22,852 nucleotides of DNA from JBCCMB01 sp039026555 (GCA_039026555.1 JBCCMB010000035.1:1-22852); one strand, 5' to 3'. Shown: positions 6,913 through 15,228, counted from the first letter of the stretch. The notes: generated by a model from the letters alone, not told the origin. Program-made: numbers and translations.

Positions 6913-8388
6913 TCAGCTTATCGGGCGTAGCGATCGGAAGGTGACGTCGCCGTCGCGGAAAATCTGGATCAAGATCGGGCGGCCGTCATCGGCGGCCGCT
7001 TCGGCTTCCGCCAACGCATCTTCCGGCGTCGACACAGCCTGGAAGGAGACTTCCGTCACGACATCGCCAATGCTGAGCTTGCCGACCGCGTCAGAGCCTT
7101 TCTCGATGTCATAGACAATGACCCCCTCGATAGACGCGGGAATGCGATAGCGGCGACGGTCTTCCGCCGTCAGCTCGCGCAGTTTGACGCCCAGAACGTT
7201 CGTAATCGCCGACAGATCGGGGGCGGCGTCGGCGTCCTCGTCTCCATCCGCGCCATCTTCGTCCAACGCGCCGACAATCAGCGTCAGGGACATCGCGTCG
7301 CCCTCGCGTATAATGCGGGTGCGGGCCTCTCCGCCAATCTCGGCGCTGGCGACAATTCGCGACAGATCACGCGTTTCATTCACCTCGCGGCCGTTGAACG
7401 CCGTAATCAAGTCGCCGACTTCCAAGCCGCCTTCATCGGCCGGCCCGCCCTGTGTGATATCGGTGACGATCGCGCCCTGCGGACGGCGCAAACCATAAGC
7501 TTCCGCCAATTCCTGCGTCACCGCCTGGATGCGAACGCCCAACCACCCTCGACGCACTTCACCGCTGTCGCGCAGTTGACCGATAATTTCGCGCGTCAAA
7601 TTGGACGGCACTGAAAAGCCGATACCAACAGAGCCGCCGCCGCGTCCCGCAGAATAGATCGCCGTGTTTACGCCGATCACTTCGCCTCTGAGATTGAATA
7701 GGGGCCCGCCGGAATTGCCCTGATTGATCGAAGCGTCGGTCTGAATGAAATCATCATAACGGCCTTGATTAATGTCGCGATCACGCGCGGAGATGATGCC
7801 GGCCGTCACCGTGCCGCCAAGGCCGAAAGGATTGCCGATCGCCACAACCCAATCGCCAACTTCGGCATTGTCGCTATCGCCCAGCGGCACCGCTTCCAGC
7901 TGGTCGTCCGGAGACACTTTCAGAAGCGCAAGATCCGTTTCCGCGTCGCGTCCGACCAATTCGGCCGCCAAAACGCTGCCGTCCGACAAGACGACATCGA
8001 TTTCGTCCGCATTTTCAATCACGTGATTATTGGTGATCACATATCCCTCAGGATCGATGATGAAGCCCGATCCTAAGGACGCGACGCGGCGCAGACCGTC
8101 CTGATCGCGGCCGAAAAATTCGTTGAAGCGCTCCAGCGGCGATCCAGAGGGAAAATTTGGCAAACCATCGCCGGTGGAGACAGTTTGGCGTGTGGAGATA
8201 TTCACAACCGCCGGCATTAGGCGTTTGGCGAGCGCGGAAAAGCTGGCGGGCGCGTCTCCGGGCGGCGATGCGTCTTCAACGGGCGCGAGCATTTGGGCGG
8301 TCGCCGGCGCGATCAGCGATACGCTTGCGACGAGCATTGATATCCCCGCTAAGCAGCTCCGCCACGCTCGCAACACGCCTAATTCCAT
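6913..8388 (-). CDS. degP: DegP/HtrA (MucD-like) periplasmic serine protease
   Basis: Periplasmic protease-chaperone that removes misfolded envelope proteins. 491 residues: signal peptide (about 1-32, ending PATAQ), trypsin-like domain (about 50-275) with triad H122 (TNNHVIENADE), D152 (DAETDLALLKV) and S226 (QGNSGGPLF), first PDZ domain (about 280-370, starting RRGWLGVRIQ), an acidic linker rich in Asp/Glu/Ala (about 375-395), and a second PDZ domain to the end. It lies downstream of hflK-hflC on the same strand, the usual order, but the small DUF2065 gene often found between hflC and degP is missing; the 138-bp gap holds a terminator hairpin and a promoter-like TATAAT instead. Confidence 0.96.
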   Translation of the reverse strand: MELGVLRAWRSCLAGISMLVASVSLIAPATAQMLAPVEDASPPGDAPASFSALAKRLMPAVVNISTRQTVSTGDGLPNFPSGSPLERFNEFFGRDQDGLRRVASLGSGFIIDPEGYVITNNHVIENADEIDVVLSDGSVLAAELVGRDAETDLALLKVSPDDQLEAVPLGDSDNAEVGDWVVAIGNPFGLGGTVTAGIISARDRDINQGRYDDFIQTDASINQGNSGGPLFNLRGEVIGVNTAIYSAGRGGGSVGIGFSVPSNLTREIIGQLRDSGEVRRGWLGVRIQAVTQELAEAYGLRRPQGAIVTDITQGGPADEGGLEVGDLITAFNGREVNETRDLSRIVASAEIGGEARTRIIREGDAMSLTLIVGALDEDGADGDEDADAAPDLSAITNVLGVKLRELTAEDRRRYRIPASIEGVIVYDIEKGSDAVGKLSIGDVVTEVSFQAVSTPEDALAEAEAAADDGRPILIQIFRDGDVTFRSLRPIS

Positions 8389-8415
8389 ACTCGCCTCAAC
8401 TGTCTTCGAGTGAAG

Positions 8416-8424
8416 ATTATAACA
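8416..8424 (-). promoter_or_regulatory. Extended -10 promoter element before degP
   Basis: The minus strand reads TGTTATAAT, a perfect TATAAT with the TGn extension, 28 bp upstream of the degP ATG. No good -35 hexamer is seen 16-18 bp further up, as is allowed for extended -10 promoters. This suggests degP can be transcribed separately from hflKC. Confidence 0.5.
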
Positions 8425-8479
8425 TCCGACTTAGGCGGATGCGCGGCTAAACTCAACGCTTTGCGCTGCAGATGGGCGA

Positions 8480-8505
8480 AAGCCCGCCGGCGAACCGACG
8501 GGCTT
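8480..8505 (-). terminator. Hairpin terminator after hflC
   Basis: AAGCCCG and CGGGCTT form a 7-bp stem, continued inside by CGG/CCG after one mismatch, around a TTCG tetraloop on the minus strand. It starts about 20 bp after the hflC stop. Only a short T-stretch (CTTTCG) follows, so termination may be partial. Confidence 0.55.
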
Positions 8506-8526
8506 CAACAAATGGATGGATCGGAT

Positions 8527-9462
8527 CTAGCGACCGGGCCGCCCATCCTGGTCTCCGAAATACCGGAAAAACTCCGAATCCGGCGACACGATGATAGGCG
8601 TCCCGTTCGAAATCGCCGCTTCATACGCCAGCATGGACCGGTAGAACGAGAAGAACTCCGTATCCAGATTGTAGGCTGACGCGAACACCGCATTACGCTG
8701 CGCGTCGCCCTCGCCTCGGATCTTTTGTCCTTCTTCCGTCGCCGTCGCCAAAGTGACCGCAACAGTTCGGTCCGCCTCGGCGCGGATACGCAGGCTCTCT
8801 TCTTGGCCTTCCGCTCGGATTTGGGCGGCTTGCTGCTCGCGTTCCGTCCGCATCCGGGCGAACACGCCCTCGGAGTTGTCGCGCGGCAGATCCGCCCGCT
8901 TAATTCGAACATCGACGATTTCGATGCCATACTGCGCAGCACCGCGGTTGAGGATGTCGCGAATGGCGTCCATCAAAGCTGCGCGTTGACCGGAGATGAT
9001 ATCCGGCGTGTCGACATTACCCAGCACTTCGCGCAAGGCCGCGCCCATAATGCCGCGCAATTGCGCCCGGCCGCCGGCTTCATTGTTCGCCGACCGGTAG
9101 AATTGCAGCGGATCAACGATCTTCCAACGTACGAAGGCGTCGACAATCAAACGCTCCTGATCGGCCGCCGTAATTTCTTGCGGCGGCAAATCAAAGCCGA
9201 GATTCTTTTTGTCGAAATAGATCGAATTTTGGATGAAGGGCAGTTTGAAGCGTAATCCGGCTTCATTGTCAGCCGCAATATTCTGACCAAACTCCACCCC
9301 GCCTTCGGTCTCTTCGCGGGTTGGCGCGTTAACGACCTCCTGCACCGCGCCGAATTGCAGCAACAGCGCCTGTTGATCAACACGAACGATGTAGAAGGAA
9401 TTCAGCAGAACAACGAGGGCGAGGGCGAGAATGACGCCCAAGGGAACAAGTATCTTTTGCAT
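8527..9462 (-). CDS. hflC: HflC, regulator of FtsH protease
   Basis: Membrane SPFH/band-7 protein. With HflK it forms a large periplasm-facing assembly around the FtsH protease and modulates membrane-protein turnover. 311 residues: N-terminal membrane anchor (about 5-24, LVPLGVILALALVVLLNSFY), SPFH domain (about 25-215, with VDQQALLLQFG and DVRIKRADLP), then a charged coiled-coil with RMRTEREQQAAQIRAEGQEE. Its ATG overlaps the hflK stop by one base (TAATG), so translation is coupled. Confidence 0.96.
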   Translation of the reverse strand: MQKILVPLGVILALALVVLLNSFYIVRVDQQALLLQFGAVQEVVNAPTREETEGGVEFGQNIAADNEAGLRFKLPFIQNSIYFDKKNLGFDLPPQEITAADQERLIVDAFVRWKIVDPLQFYRSANNEAGGRAQLRGIMGAALREVLGNVDTPDIISGQRAALMDAIRDILNRGAAQYGIEIVDVRIKRADLPRDNSEGVFARMRTEREQQAAQIRAEGQEESLRIRAEADRTVAVTLATATEEGQKIRGEGDAQRNAVFASAYNLDTEFFSFYRSMLAYEAAISNGTPIIVSPDSEFFRYFGDQDGRPGR

Positions 9463-10574
9463 TACTGGTTTGCTCCCCGACGAACTTGATCCAAGGGCAG
9501 ATAAGGCACCGCGCCGGCGTCGCTATCGAGAATGATCTGTTCAGACTTGCCCAAAACGCTTTCCATCGTCTCCAAGAACATACGCTCTCGGGTCACGCGG
9601 GGCGCTTTTCTATATTCGTCATAGATCGAACGGAAACGGGCCGCCTCACCATTGGCCTGCGCCACCGTGCTTTCGCGATAGGCTTCCGCCTCCTGGATAA
9701 TGCGCTGCGCATCGCCTCGCGCGCGCGGCACGACATCGTTCGCGTAGGCCGTCGCCTGGTTGATTGTCGTTTGCTTGTCTTGCGCCGCGTTCACAACGTC
9801 GCGGAAAGCTTCCTGGACCGGCTCGGGCGGATCGGAGTTCGCGATGTTGACTTCCGTCACCAAAATGCCGGCGCCATAAGAATCCAAAGTGGTTTGGATG
9901 AGTTCCCTGGTCGCCGCCTGCACTTCATCTCGGCCAGTCGTGATGATCGGCTGCAATTCGCCTTTACCGACCACTTCGCGCATGGCGCTTTCCGCAACCG
10001 TGCGCAGCGTCGCGGCGGGATCTTTTACATTGAACAGAAATTCCTGCGGCGAGTTCACCTTCCAAAACACCGTATAGTCGATGTCGACAATGTTCTCGTC
10101 GCCGGTCAGCATTTGGCTTTCGCTTAGCGAATTGCCGATCTCGACGCGCTGGATCACGTTGACGGGCACGATCTGGTGGCTTTGGATCGGATCCGGAAGA
10201 CGCACGTGGAAGCCAGGCTGACGGGTGGAGTGGAATTTACCGAATTGCAGCACCACGGCCTGTTCTTGTTCGTTCACCGTGAACACGCCGGTGAGCAGCC
10301 ACCCGACCAAAGCTGCGACAAATAGAACCGCAAATCCCGCGCCGCCTATTCCGCGCCCGCGGCGACCGCCGGAACCTGAACCGCCGCCGCGCCGTCCGCG
10401 CCAGCGTTCCTGCATGCGTTTGAGGCTGTCCTCCAAATCGGGCGATTGACCTCCGCCTCCGCCGCCGCTTGGCCGGCCCCAAGGGCTGTCGCCGTCGCCG
10501 CCGCGTCCGCCTGAACCGCCATTCCCTGAGCCTCCCCAGGGTCCGCCGCCGCCTTTTTGGTCGTTCCAGGGCAT
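9462..10574 (-). CDS. hflK: HflK, regulator of FtsH protease
   Basis: Partner of HflC in the inner-membrane complex around FtsH. 370 residues: cytoplasmic Gly-rich N-terminus (1-75, starting MPWNDQKGGGGPWG, typical of HflK), one membrane span (about 78-97), SPFH domain (about 98-260, with VNEQEQAVVLQFGKF), and a coiled-coil with VPRARGDAQRIIQEAEAYR. The start has a strong AAGGAGGGG ribosome site. It is the first gene of hflK-hflC and is divergent from mrp, with an 84-bp shared upstream region. Confidence 0.97.
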   Translation of the reverse strand: MPWNDQKGGGGPWGGSGNGGSGGRGGDGDSPWGRPSGGGGGGQSPDLEDSLKRMQERWRGRRGGGSGSGGRRGRGIGGAGFAVLFVAALVGWLLTGVFTVNEQEQAVVLQFGKFHSTRQPGFHVRLPDPIQSHQIVPVNVIQRVEIGNSLSESQMLTGDENIVDIDYTVFWKVNSPQEFLFNVKDPAATLRTVAESAMREVVGKGELQPIITTGRDEVQAATRELIQTTLDSYGAGILVTEVNIANSDPPEPVQEAFRDVVNAAQDKQTTINQATAYANDVVPRARGDAQRIIQEAEAYRESTVAQANGEAARFRSIYDEYRKAPRVTRERMFLETMESVLGKSEQIILDSDAGAVPYLPLDQVRRGANQ

Positions 10575-10658
10575 TTGCGCCCCTCCTTTCGCGTCTCTAT
10601 GTGTCTCCCGACACTTATCGTCCTCCCTTATGTGCGTGACCTTGGAGACGCTTCAAGC

Positions 10659-11858
10659 ATGACATCGTCGAAATCCGACCTCATAGGCGCCATTCGTGCG
10701 GTTTTATCGGGATTAATCGATCCAGATAGTCAAAAACCCCTGGGGAATTCGGGACGTATCGCGGATATTTCGGTGCGCGAAGACGGCCGTGCGACGGTGA
10801 TTCTGCATACACAAGCTCCGCCGACCGACGCAGATACTGCCCTGCGCGTTCAGGCCGAGGCCGTGGTGGACGCCGTTCCAGGCGTCGCATCCGCACAGAT
10901 TTTGATGACCGCACACTCTAACGCCCCGATGAACGCGCCGATGAACGCAACGCCGAACGCGCCGGCGCCCCGCGCGGGCGAGCGCCGTCTGCAAAAGGGC
11001 GACAATATCGCGGCGCAGGACGCAAAGCCGCCTCAAGGCGCGGCGCAGGCGCGAAGCGGGATCGAGCTGCCCGGCGTCGGCGCCGTGGTGGCGGTGGCGA
11101 GCGCTAAGGGCGGCGTTGGCAAATCCACCATCGCGGTCAATCTAGCCGTCGCGTGTGCGCAATTGGGATTAAAAACGGGATTGTTGGACATCGACGTCTA
11201 TGGTCCCTCCGCACCAACAATGCTGGGCACGCAATCGGTGAAACCCGAAGCGGACGCGTCAAAAAAACTGCGACCCGTGGAGGCGCATGGCCTGAAAACC
11301 ATGTCGATCGGCTATTTGGCCGATCAAGACGCGCCGATGGTGTGGCGCGGGCCCATCGTTATGTCCGCCATTACGCAAATGCTGTCGGATGTCGCTTGGG
11401 CGCCCCTGGACATTTTATTCATCGACACGCCGCCGGGAACGGGCGATGCGCAACTCACCCTGGCGCAGCGGGCGCCGCTATCCGGCGCCATCATTGTATC
11501 AACGCCCCAGGAAGTAGCGCTGGCGGACGTTCGCCGCGGCGTCGCCATGTTCCGCAAGACAGCTGTGCCAGTGCTCGGCGTCATCGAAAACATGGCGTAT
11601 TTCGAAGACCCAGCCAGCGGCGCCCGCACCCATATTTTCGGCGAAGGCGGCGCCCGCCGCACGGCGGAAGCTTTGGAGGCGCCCTTCCTGGGCGAAATTC
11701 CGCTGGAGACGGTTTTGCGGGAAGGCGGCGATGTGGGCGCGCCTGCAGCAACCACCCATCCCGGCTGCGCAAAGCTGTTTCAAGCGCTCGCAGAAAAAAT
11801 CCTCGCGCAACTCGCCGCGCCGCAAGGAAAACCGGCGCCGGAGATCGCGTTTACCTAA
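10659..11858 (+). CDS. apbC: Mrp/ApbC-family Fe-S cluster carrier ATPase
   Basis: Cytoplasmic P-loop protein thought to bind and pass on iron-sulfur clusters. From ATG 10659 (GGAG 12 nt upstream) it has 399 residues: a MIP18/DUF59 domain (about 5-85), a low-complexity Ala/Pro/Asn/Met linker (about 88-105), and the Mrp ATPase domain with deviant Walker A AKGGVGKST at 149-157, LLDIDVYGPSAPTMLG (about 175-190) and FIDTPPGTGD (about 254-263). The CxxC motif that follows ENMxYF in many family members is replaced by EDPASGARTHIF (about 316-327). The frame is open further upstream to 10557, but that would overlap the hflK start. Confidence 0.94.
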   Translation: MTSSKSDLIGAIRAVLSGLIDPDSQKPLGNSGRIADISVREDGRATVILHTQAPPTDADTALRVQAEAVVDAVPGVASAQILMTAHSNAPMNAPMNATPNAPAPRAGERRLQKGDNIAAQDAKPPQGAAQARSGIELPGVGAVVAVASAKGGVGKSTIAVNLAVACAQLGLKTGLLDIDVYGPSAPTMLGTQSVKPEADASKKLRPVEAHGLKTMSIGYLADQDAPMVWRGPIVMSAITQMLSDVAWAPLDILFIDTPPGTGDAQLTLAQRAPLSGAIIVSTPQEVALADVRRGVAMFRKTAVPVLGVIENMAYFEDPASGARTHIFGEGGARRTAEALEAPFLGEIPLETVLREGGDVGAPAATTHPGCAKLFQALAEKILAQLAAPQGKPAPEIAFT

Positions 11859-11927
11859 TTATCCGCCCCAATCCGCGAAACAACGTCTCCAAACTGGCGA
11901 ATCGCCTTGCAAGCCTGGGCGGGCCGT

Positions 11928-11943
11928 TTAACGTTTCGTTTAC
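11928..11943 (+). promoter_or_regulatory. Possible CtrA box upstream of the nucleotidyltransferase-like gene
   Basis: TTAA-CGTTTCG-TTTAC differs by one base from the CtrA full-site pattern TTAA-N7-TTAAC and lies about 62 bp before the start at 12005. It is the only notable element in the 146-bp gap after mrp. This is a pattern match only. Confidence 0.25.
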
Positions 11944-12004
11944 TAGTGGGGTTTGAGAGCCGCCGATCCGACAAGCGCGGCCTTCATGTTCGGAGAGATG
12001 GGTG

Positions 12005-12841
12005 ATGACGGGACATTTGCGGGGAGAATTGTGGCCGCAAGACCGCTGGGGGCGCGTACTAAACGCCGGCGTCGACAGCAGCCAACTTTCACAGGCCGCT
12101 TGGCTGCTCGGCGAAGAAGCAGCCGACCTCGCCTCGGAACGGTTCGGACAAAAACTCCACAGCGTTTATCTGTCAGGCCCGGCGGCGCGTGGACGCGCCG
12201 GCGGCGCAGCGGCGTTCGTGCTCCTAAGACTGGGCGAAACGGGCCTTGCGAGCGGCGCCTGGGCGACTGCGGCGGCGGCCGAGCTGCGTCGACGCCATCC
12301 GGATATCGGCCCGACCAGTATTTCCGTGTTCCGCTGGCGCGACGTCTTTTCCACGGACGGCGCGTTTTCACCGGCGCGTTTTCGCTTGGGCGTCAACAGC
12401 GTCTGCGTCGCCGGGCGCGATGTCGGTAGGCTCATCGCCCCGCAGCGGCTTGACGACGCCGCGTCGAACCCGGCGATCATTGCATTTCAATCCCGTATGT
12501 GGGGCGCGGCGAAGAAAGCCGGCGCAGCCGCGCGCCCTGCGCGCGTACGCGCGGCGGCGATGGACGCCGGACATGCCGTTCTGGCCGCCGGCTTCTCCAT
12601 GGTGATGTCCGCGGAGCAAGCGTATTCGGAAGACCTAGATCTGCGACGCGATTTCTTCGCCCTCGCCCACCCCGATCACAAGGGCGCAATTCATCAGGCC
12701 TACAACATGGCCGTGCGGCCAGTCGACGATCCGCGCGCCGTGCTGACCTTCATTGAGAGCATCTGCAAATGGATGTCGCCAATGATCGATGATTGGCTCA
12801 ACGCGCATAACCCGCAACGCGCAGAAACGCTGCGGGTCTAA
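12005..12841 (+). CDS. Degenerate nucleotidyltransferase-like protein with helical C-terminal domain
   Basis: A 278-residue cytoplasmic protein of unclear function. The chosen ATG (12005) has GGAGAG 7 nt upstream; the adjacent GTG at 12002 is an alternative. At about 52-74, LHSVYLSGPAARGRAGGAAAF lines up with the nucleotidyltransferase core (hxGSxARG...SDhDLhV), but the GS pair and both metal-binding Asp are lost. The C-terminal part (about 165-270), with SEDLDLRRDFFALAHPDHKG and NMAVRPVDDPRAVLTFI, resembles the HEPN-like helical tail of predicted bacterial nucleotidyltransferases. It is probably catalytically dead or highly diverged. It follows mrp on the same strand. Confidence 0.7.
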   Translation: MTGHLRGELWPQDRWGRVLNAGVDSSQLSQAAWLLGEEAADLASERFGQKLHSVYLSGPAARGRAGGAAAFVLLRLGETGLASGAWATAAAAELRRRHPDIGPTSISVFRWRDVFSTDGAFSPARFRLGVNSVCVAGRDVGRLIAPQRLDDAASNPAIIAFQSRMWGAAKKAGAAARPARVRAAAMDAGHAVLAAGFSMVMSAEQAYSEDLDLRRDFFALAHPDHKGAIHQAYNMAVRPVDDPRAVLTFIESICKWMSPMIDDWLNAHNPQRAETLRV

Positions 12842-12850
12842 GCGCCGACG

Positions 12851-13765
12851 CTAAGCGTTGAAGTTGAGCTTAAGGCCCGGCTCCGGCCAGCGCGCCTTTA
12901 ACAGCTTGCCGGTCCCAGACGCCGTAATCCACGCATCGCGCATATCCTCGCCGCCAAAGCAGATATTGGTCGTCAGAGGATCGCCGGTGGCGTAATGCGT
13001 CACCTCCCCGCCAGGGGTAATGCTGGAGACGCCGCCATTCAAAATGGTTGCAACGCAGATATTGCCCGCCGCGGTCACCGCCAGACTGTCGAGATATTGA
13101 AGACCGGGCAACGTCGTCACCAATTGCGCCTTTAACCCACCTAAAGGCGTGCGCATCGCCACCTCGCCCGGCGCGAGGATCTCATATTCCCAAAGCCGTC
13201 CGGGAACCGTGTCGGCGTAATACAAATACTTTCCATCCGACGACAGGCCGCAGCCATTAGGCGTCACCAAAGAATGCTCGATTTCGACGATCTTTGATCC
13301 ATCCGGCAGAGCGTAATAGACCGCGCCCGTATCGCGCTTGCGGGGCCAGCTCTTTCCAAGATCGGTAAAGTAGAAGCCTCCATGCGCGTCGAAGACGATG
13401 TCGTTGGGACCGCGCAAAGGCCGTCCCTCGCAATTGTCATAGAGCCTGGTCACTTCGCCCGTCGCCAAATCGACGCGTTCGATCCGACCGGTTTCATAAT
13501 CCGCAGGCGCGTGGCCGGGAATGCACAAGCCCTCGACGTCGTGATACTCGAAGCCGCCATTATTGCAGACATACATCGCGCCGTCGGGACCGATTGCAGC
13601 GCCGTTCGGACCGCCGCCCATATCCGCGATGATTTCGGTAGATCCATCGGGCGGGATACGCGTCAGCGTTCCACGACGGATCTCCACGACGATCACCGAC
13701 CCGTCGGCCATCGCCACGGGGCCTTCCGGGAATTGCAGCCCCTCCGCAACACTCTCAAAATCCAC
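12851..13765 (-). CDS. SMP-30/gluconolactonase/LRE-family protein
   Basis: Six-bladed beta-propeller hydrolase of 304 residues, probably a metal-dependent sugar lactonase acting in the cytoplasm; the substrate cannot be told. Landmarks: LQFPEGPVAMADG with the metal-binding Glu (about 14), GPNGAAIGPDGAMYVCNNGG, GPNDIVFDAHGGFYFTD, SLVTPNGCGLSSDGKYLYYAD, and the late blade with YLDSLAVTAAGNICVAT. The start is GTG at 13765, with GGGAGG 6 nt upstream. It lies 87 bp downstream of folA on the same strand and converges with the nucleotidyltransferase-like gene (9 bp apart). Confidence 0.9.
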   Translation of the reverse strand: MDFESVAEGLQFPEGPVAMADGSVIVVEIRRGTLTRIPPDGSTEIIADMGGGPNGAAIGPDGAMYVCNNGGFEYHDVEGLCIPGHAPADYETGRIERVDLATGEVTRLYDNCEGRPLRGPNDIVFDAHGGFYFTDLGKSWPRKRDTGAVYYALPDGSKIVEIEHSLVTPNGCGLSSDGKYLYYADTVPGRLWEYEILAPGEVAMRTPLGGLKAQLVTTLPGLQYLDSLAVTAAGNICVATILNGGVSSITPGGEVTHYATGDPLTTNICFGGEDMRDAWITASGTGKLLKARWPEPGLKLNFNA

Positions 13766-13852
13766 GCCGAACCTCCCAATTCCCTCGTCCTTTGGATCAG
13801 CATAGCTGCGACGAAGCGTGCGGCCAGACCTCCCTAGGCGTAAGGGCCTGTT

Positions 13853-14380
13853 CTAGGCGATGCGCTGCAAGGTTCGCGCGGTGTAAGCGTGGTCATTCTC
13901 AGCATCTGCGACGTGACTGATCGTCGTCACTTCTCGCCATCCCGCTTTATCGAAGTCTGGGAAGCGAACATCGCCGCTCGGCGCCGCGTCCACATCGGTT
14001 AGATGAAGGATGTCGGCGCGCGGCAGCGCGGCTGCGTAGAGCGCAGCGCCGCCAATGACGCAGGCTTCGCCGACGCCCAAACGCGCCGCGATCGCTAAAG
14101 CCGCCGCAAACGCCGTTTCAGGGCTTGGGTAGCAAAACGCACCCTGCGCCGAGATATCTGAATTGCGCGTCACTACGAGATTAGGTCGTCCCGGCAAGGG
14201 CCGGCGCGGCAGGCTTTCCCACGTTTTACGCCCCATAATGACCGGTTTGCCCGACGTGATCGCCTTAAAGGTCTGAAGATCCGACTTGAGACGCCAAGGC
14301 AAATCGCCGTCGGCGCCGATGACGCCATTGCGCGCGACCGCCGCGATCAGACTGAGTTTTGGCGAGACATCCGCGCTCAC
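13853..14380 (-). CDS. folA: Dihydrofolate reductase
   Basis: Reduces dihydrofolate to tetrahydrofolate with NADPH, regenerating the cofactor that ThyA oxidises. The 175 residues include LSLIAAVARNGVIGADGDLP (N-terminal strand and Met20-loop region), WRLKSDLQTFK with the catalytic Asp next to the Trp (PWRLKSD), VIMGRKTWESLP (NADPH site), and CVIGGAALYAAALP. GTG at 14380 is chosen as the start: it gives a normal-length enzyme and has GGAGAG 8 nt upstream. An in-frame ATG at 14563 would add 61 unrelated residues and run through a 16-bp tandem repeat. Usually thyA and folA are adjacent; here two genes lie between them. Confidence 0.93.
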   Translation of the reverse strand: MSADVSPKLSLIAAVARNGVIGADGDLPWRLKSDLQTFKAITSGKPVIMGRKTWESLPRRPLPGRPNLVVTRNSDISAQGAFCYPSPETAFAAALAIAARLGVGEACVIGGAALYAAALPRADILHLTDVDAAPSGDVRFPDFDKAGWREVTTISHVADAENDHAYTARTLQRIA

Positions 14381-14388
14381 GTCACATT

Positions 14389-14436
14389 CTCTCCGCCTGC
14401 AGGGCTCTCCACCTGACGGGCTCTCCGCCTGACGGG
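14389..14436 (-). repeat. Three tandem 16-bp repeats, each with a Shine-Dalgarno-like core, before folA
   Basis: Three head-to-tail 16-mers at 14389-14404, 14405-14420 and 14421-14436. Read on the minus strand they are CCCGTCAGGCGGAGAG, CCCGTCAGGTGGAGAG and CCCTGCAGGCGGAGAG. Each holds GGNGGAGAG; the last copy is the ribosome site of folA, 8 nt before its GTG. The period of 16 is not a multiple of three, so this is not a coding repeat. Confidence 0.85.
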
Positions 14437-14564
14437 CGCGTTGGCGCGCAGCCTCGCTTTTCCGCTCGACCCGATTAAGGTGGCGGAAGACACCAGTGTT
14501 TGCAGTCGCGCGCAAGGCGCAATGGCGAGGCGAGCACATTGTAGGCGTGAGGGGCGAGTTCAAT

Positions 14565-15182
14565 ATGGACGGATTGATCGCGGCGCTAGCGCCGTCGGAC
14601 GCAGCGCATTTTCCGTTAGTGCTCGGCGCTTACATCGCCACGTTTGTGATGATCCGCTTATTCGGCGGGCGCGCCTGGTCGTTTGTCTATGTGTTGCTGA
14701 TCCCATTTGTGAATTGGAGCTTCACCTGGGCGCCGAACTTGGCGGTGCCGGGCTTGGCGGAGGTGTTTTTCAACCCCGTCACGATCGTCACGGGCTTGGT
14801 TCTGGTCGTCCGAGATTTCGCGCAGAGGGAGATCGGACATCGCATTTTGGTTGTGATGGCGGTCGCTGTGGCCTGGTCGGCCTATTACGCCGGTCCTGAA
14901 CTCGCGCTCGCGTCCGGCGCGGCGTTCGCAATCTCCGAATTGGTGGATTGGGCGCTTTTCACCTTCACCAAATATCGGCTGTCGACGCGCGTTATGCTGT
15001 CCAGCCTGATCGCAGCGCCGCTGGATACGACAATTTTCCTCTACGGCGCGGAGCTGATCCGCGAGGGCATGTTGACGCCGCCCAATTGGGTGATGTCCGT
15101 GATTGGAAAGCTCGCCGGCGCCGCGGCTATATCGGCCGTAGTGCGCGCGCAGGAAGATAAAGAGTTGGCCAAAGCGTCCTAA
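14565..15182 (+). CDS. VUT-family (YhhQ/queuosine-precursor-transporter-like) membrane protein
   Basis: An inner-membrane protein of 205 residues with about six hydrophobic spans. The family signature VVRDFAQREIGHRILVVMAV (about 82-101) and the segment LASGAAFAISELVDWALFTF (about 116-135) match the VUT/YhhQ family, whose best-known member imports queuosine precursors (preQ0/preQ1). The substrate here is inferred only at family level, and no preQ1 riboswitch was recognised upstream. ATG 14565 is preferred because GAGGGG lies about 10 nt upstream; the frame is open to an ATG at 14496, which would add 23 polar residues. It is divergent from folA. Confidence 0.82.
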   Translation: MDGLIAALAPSDAAHFPLVLGAYIATFVMIRLFGGRAWSFVYVLLIPFVNWSFTWAPNLAVPGLAEVFFNPVTIVTGLVLVVRDFAQREIGHRILVVMAVAVAWSAYYAGPELALASGAAFAISELVDWALFTFTKYRLSTRVMLSSLIAAPLDTTIFLYGAELIREGMLTPPNWVMSVIGKLAGAAAISAVVRAQEDKELAKAS

Positions 15183-15202
15183 CGCTCAAAGCCAAAAGAA
15201 AA

Positions 15203-15228
15203 CGGGCGGCTCTTCCAGGAACCGCCCG
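15203..15228 (-). terminator. Terminator shared by the acidic lipoprotein and VUT genes
   Basis: CGGGCGG (15203-15209) pairs perfectly with CCGCCCG (15222-15228); the loop can form a further TTCC/GGAA pairing. On the minus strand the stem is followed by TTTTCTTTT, a good rho-independent terminator for the lipoprotein gene. On the plus strand it lies 20 bp after the VUT stop, with a poorer T-stretch (CTTCTTT). Confidence 0.8.

Noticed and set aside
10262..10276. Cluster of three GTTC in hflK
   Set aside because: Spacings are 6, 10 and 4 bases, none equal to the 11-base LexA period, and it is inside a coding region.
10924..10975. Repeated GAACGC units in mrp
   Set aside because: They are 12 bp apart and encode the Ala/Pro/Asn/Met linker, so they are a coding repeat rather than an operator array.
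14381..14563. 61-residue N-terminal extension of dihydrofolate reductase
   Set aside because: It has no family similarity and crosses non-triplet 16-bp repeats; the GTG at 14380 has a good ribosome site and gives the normal length.
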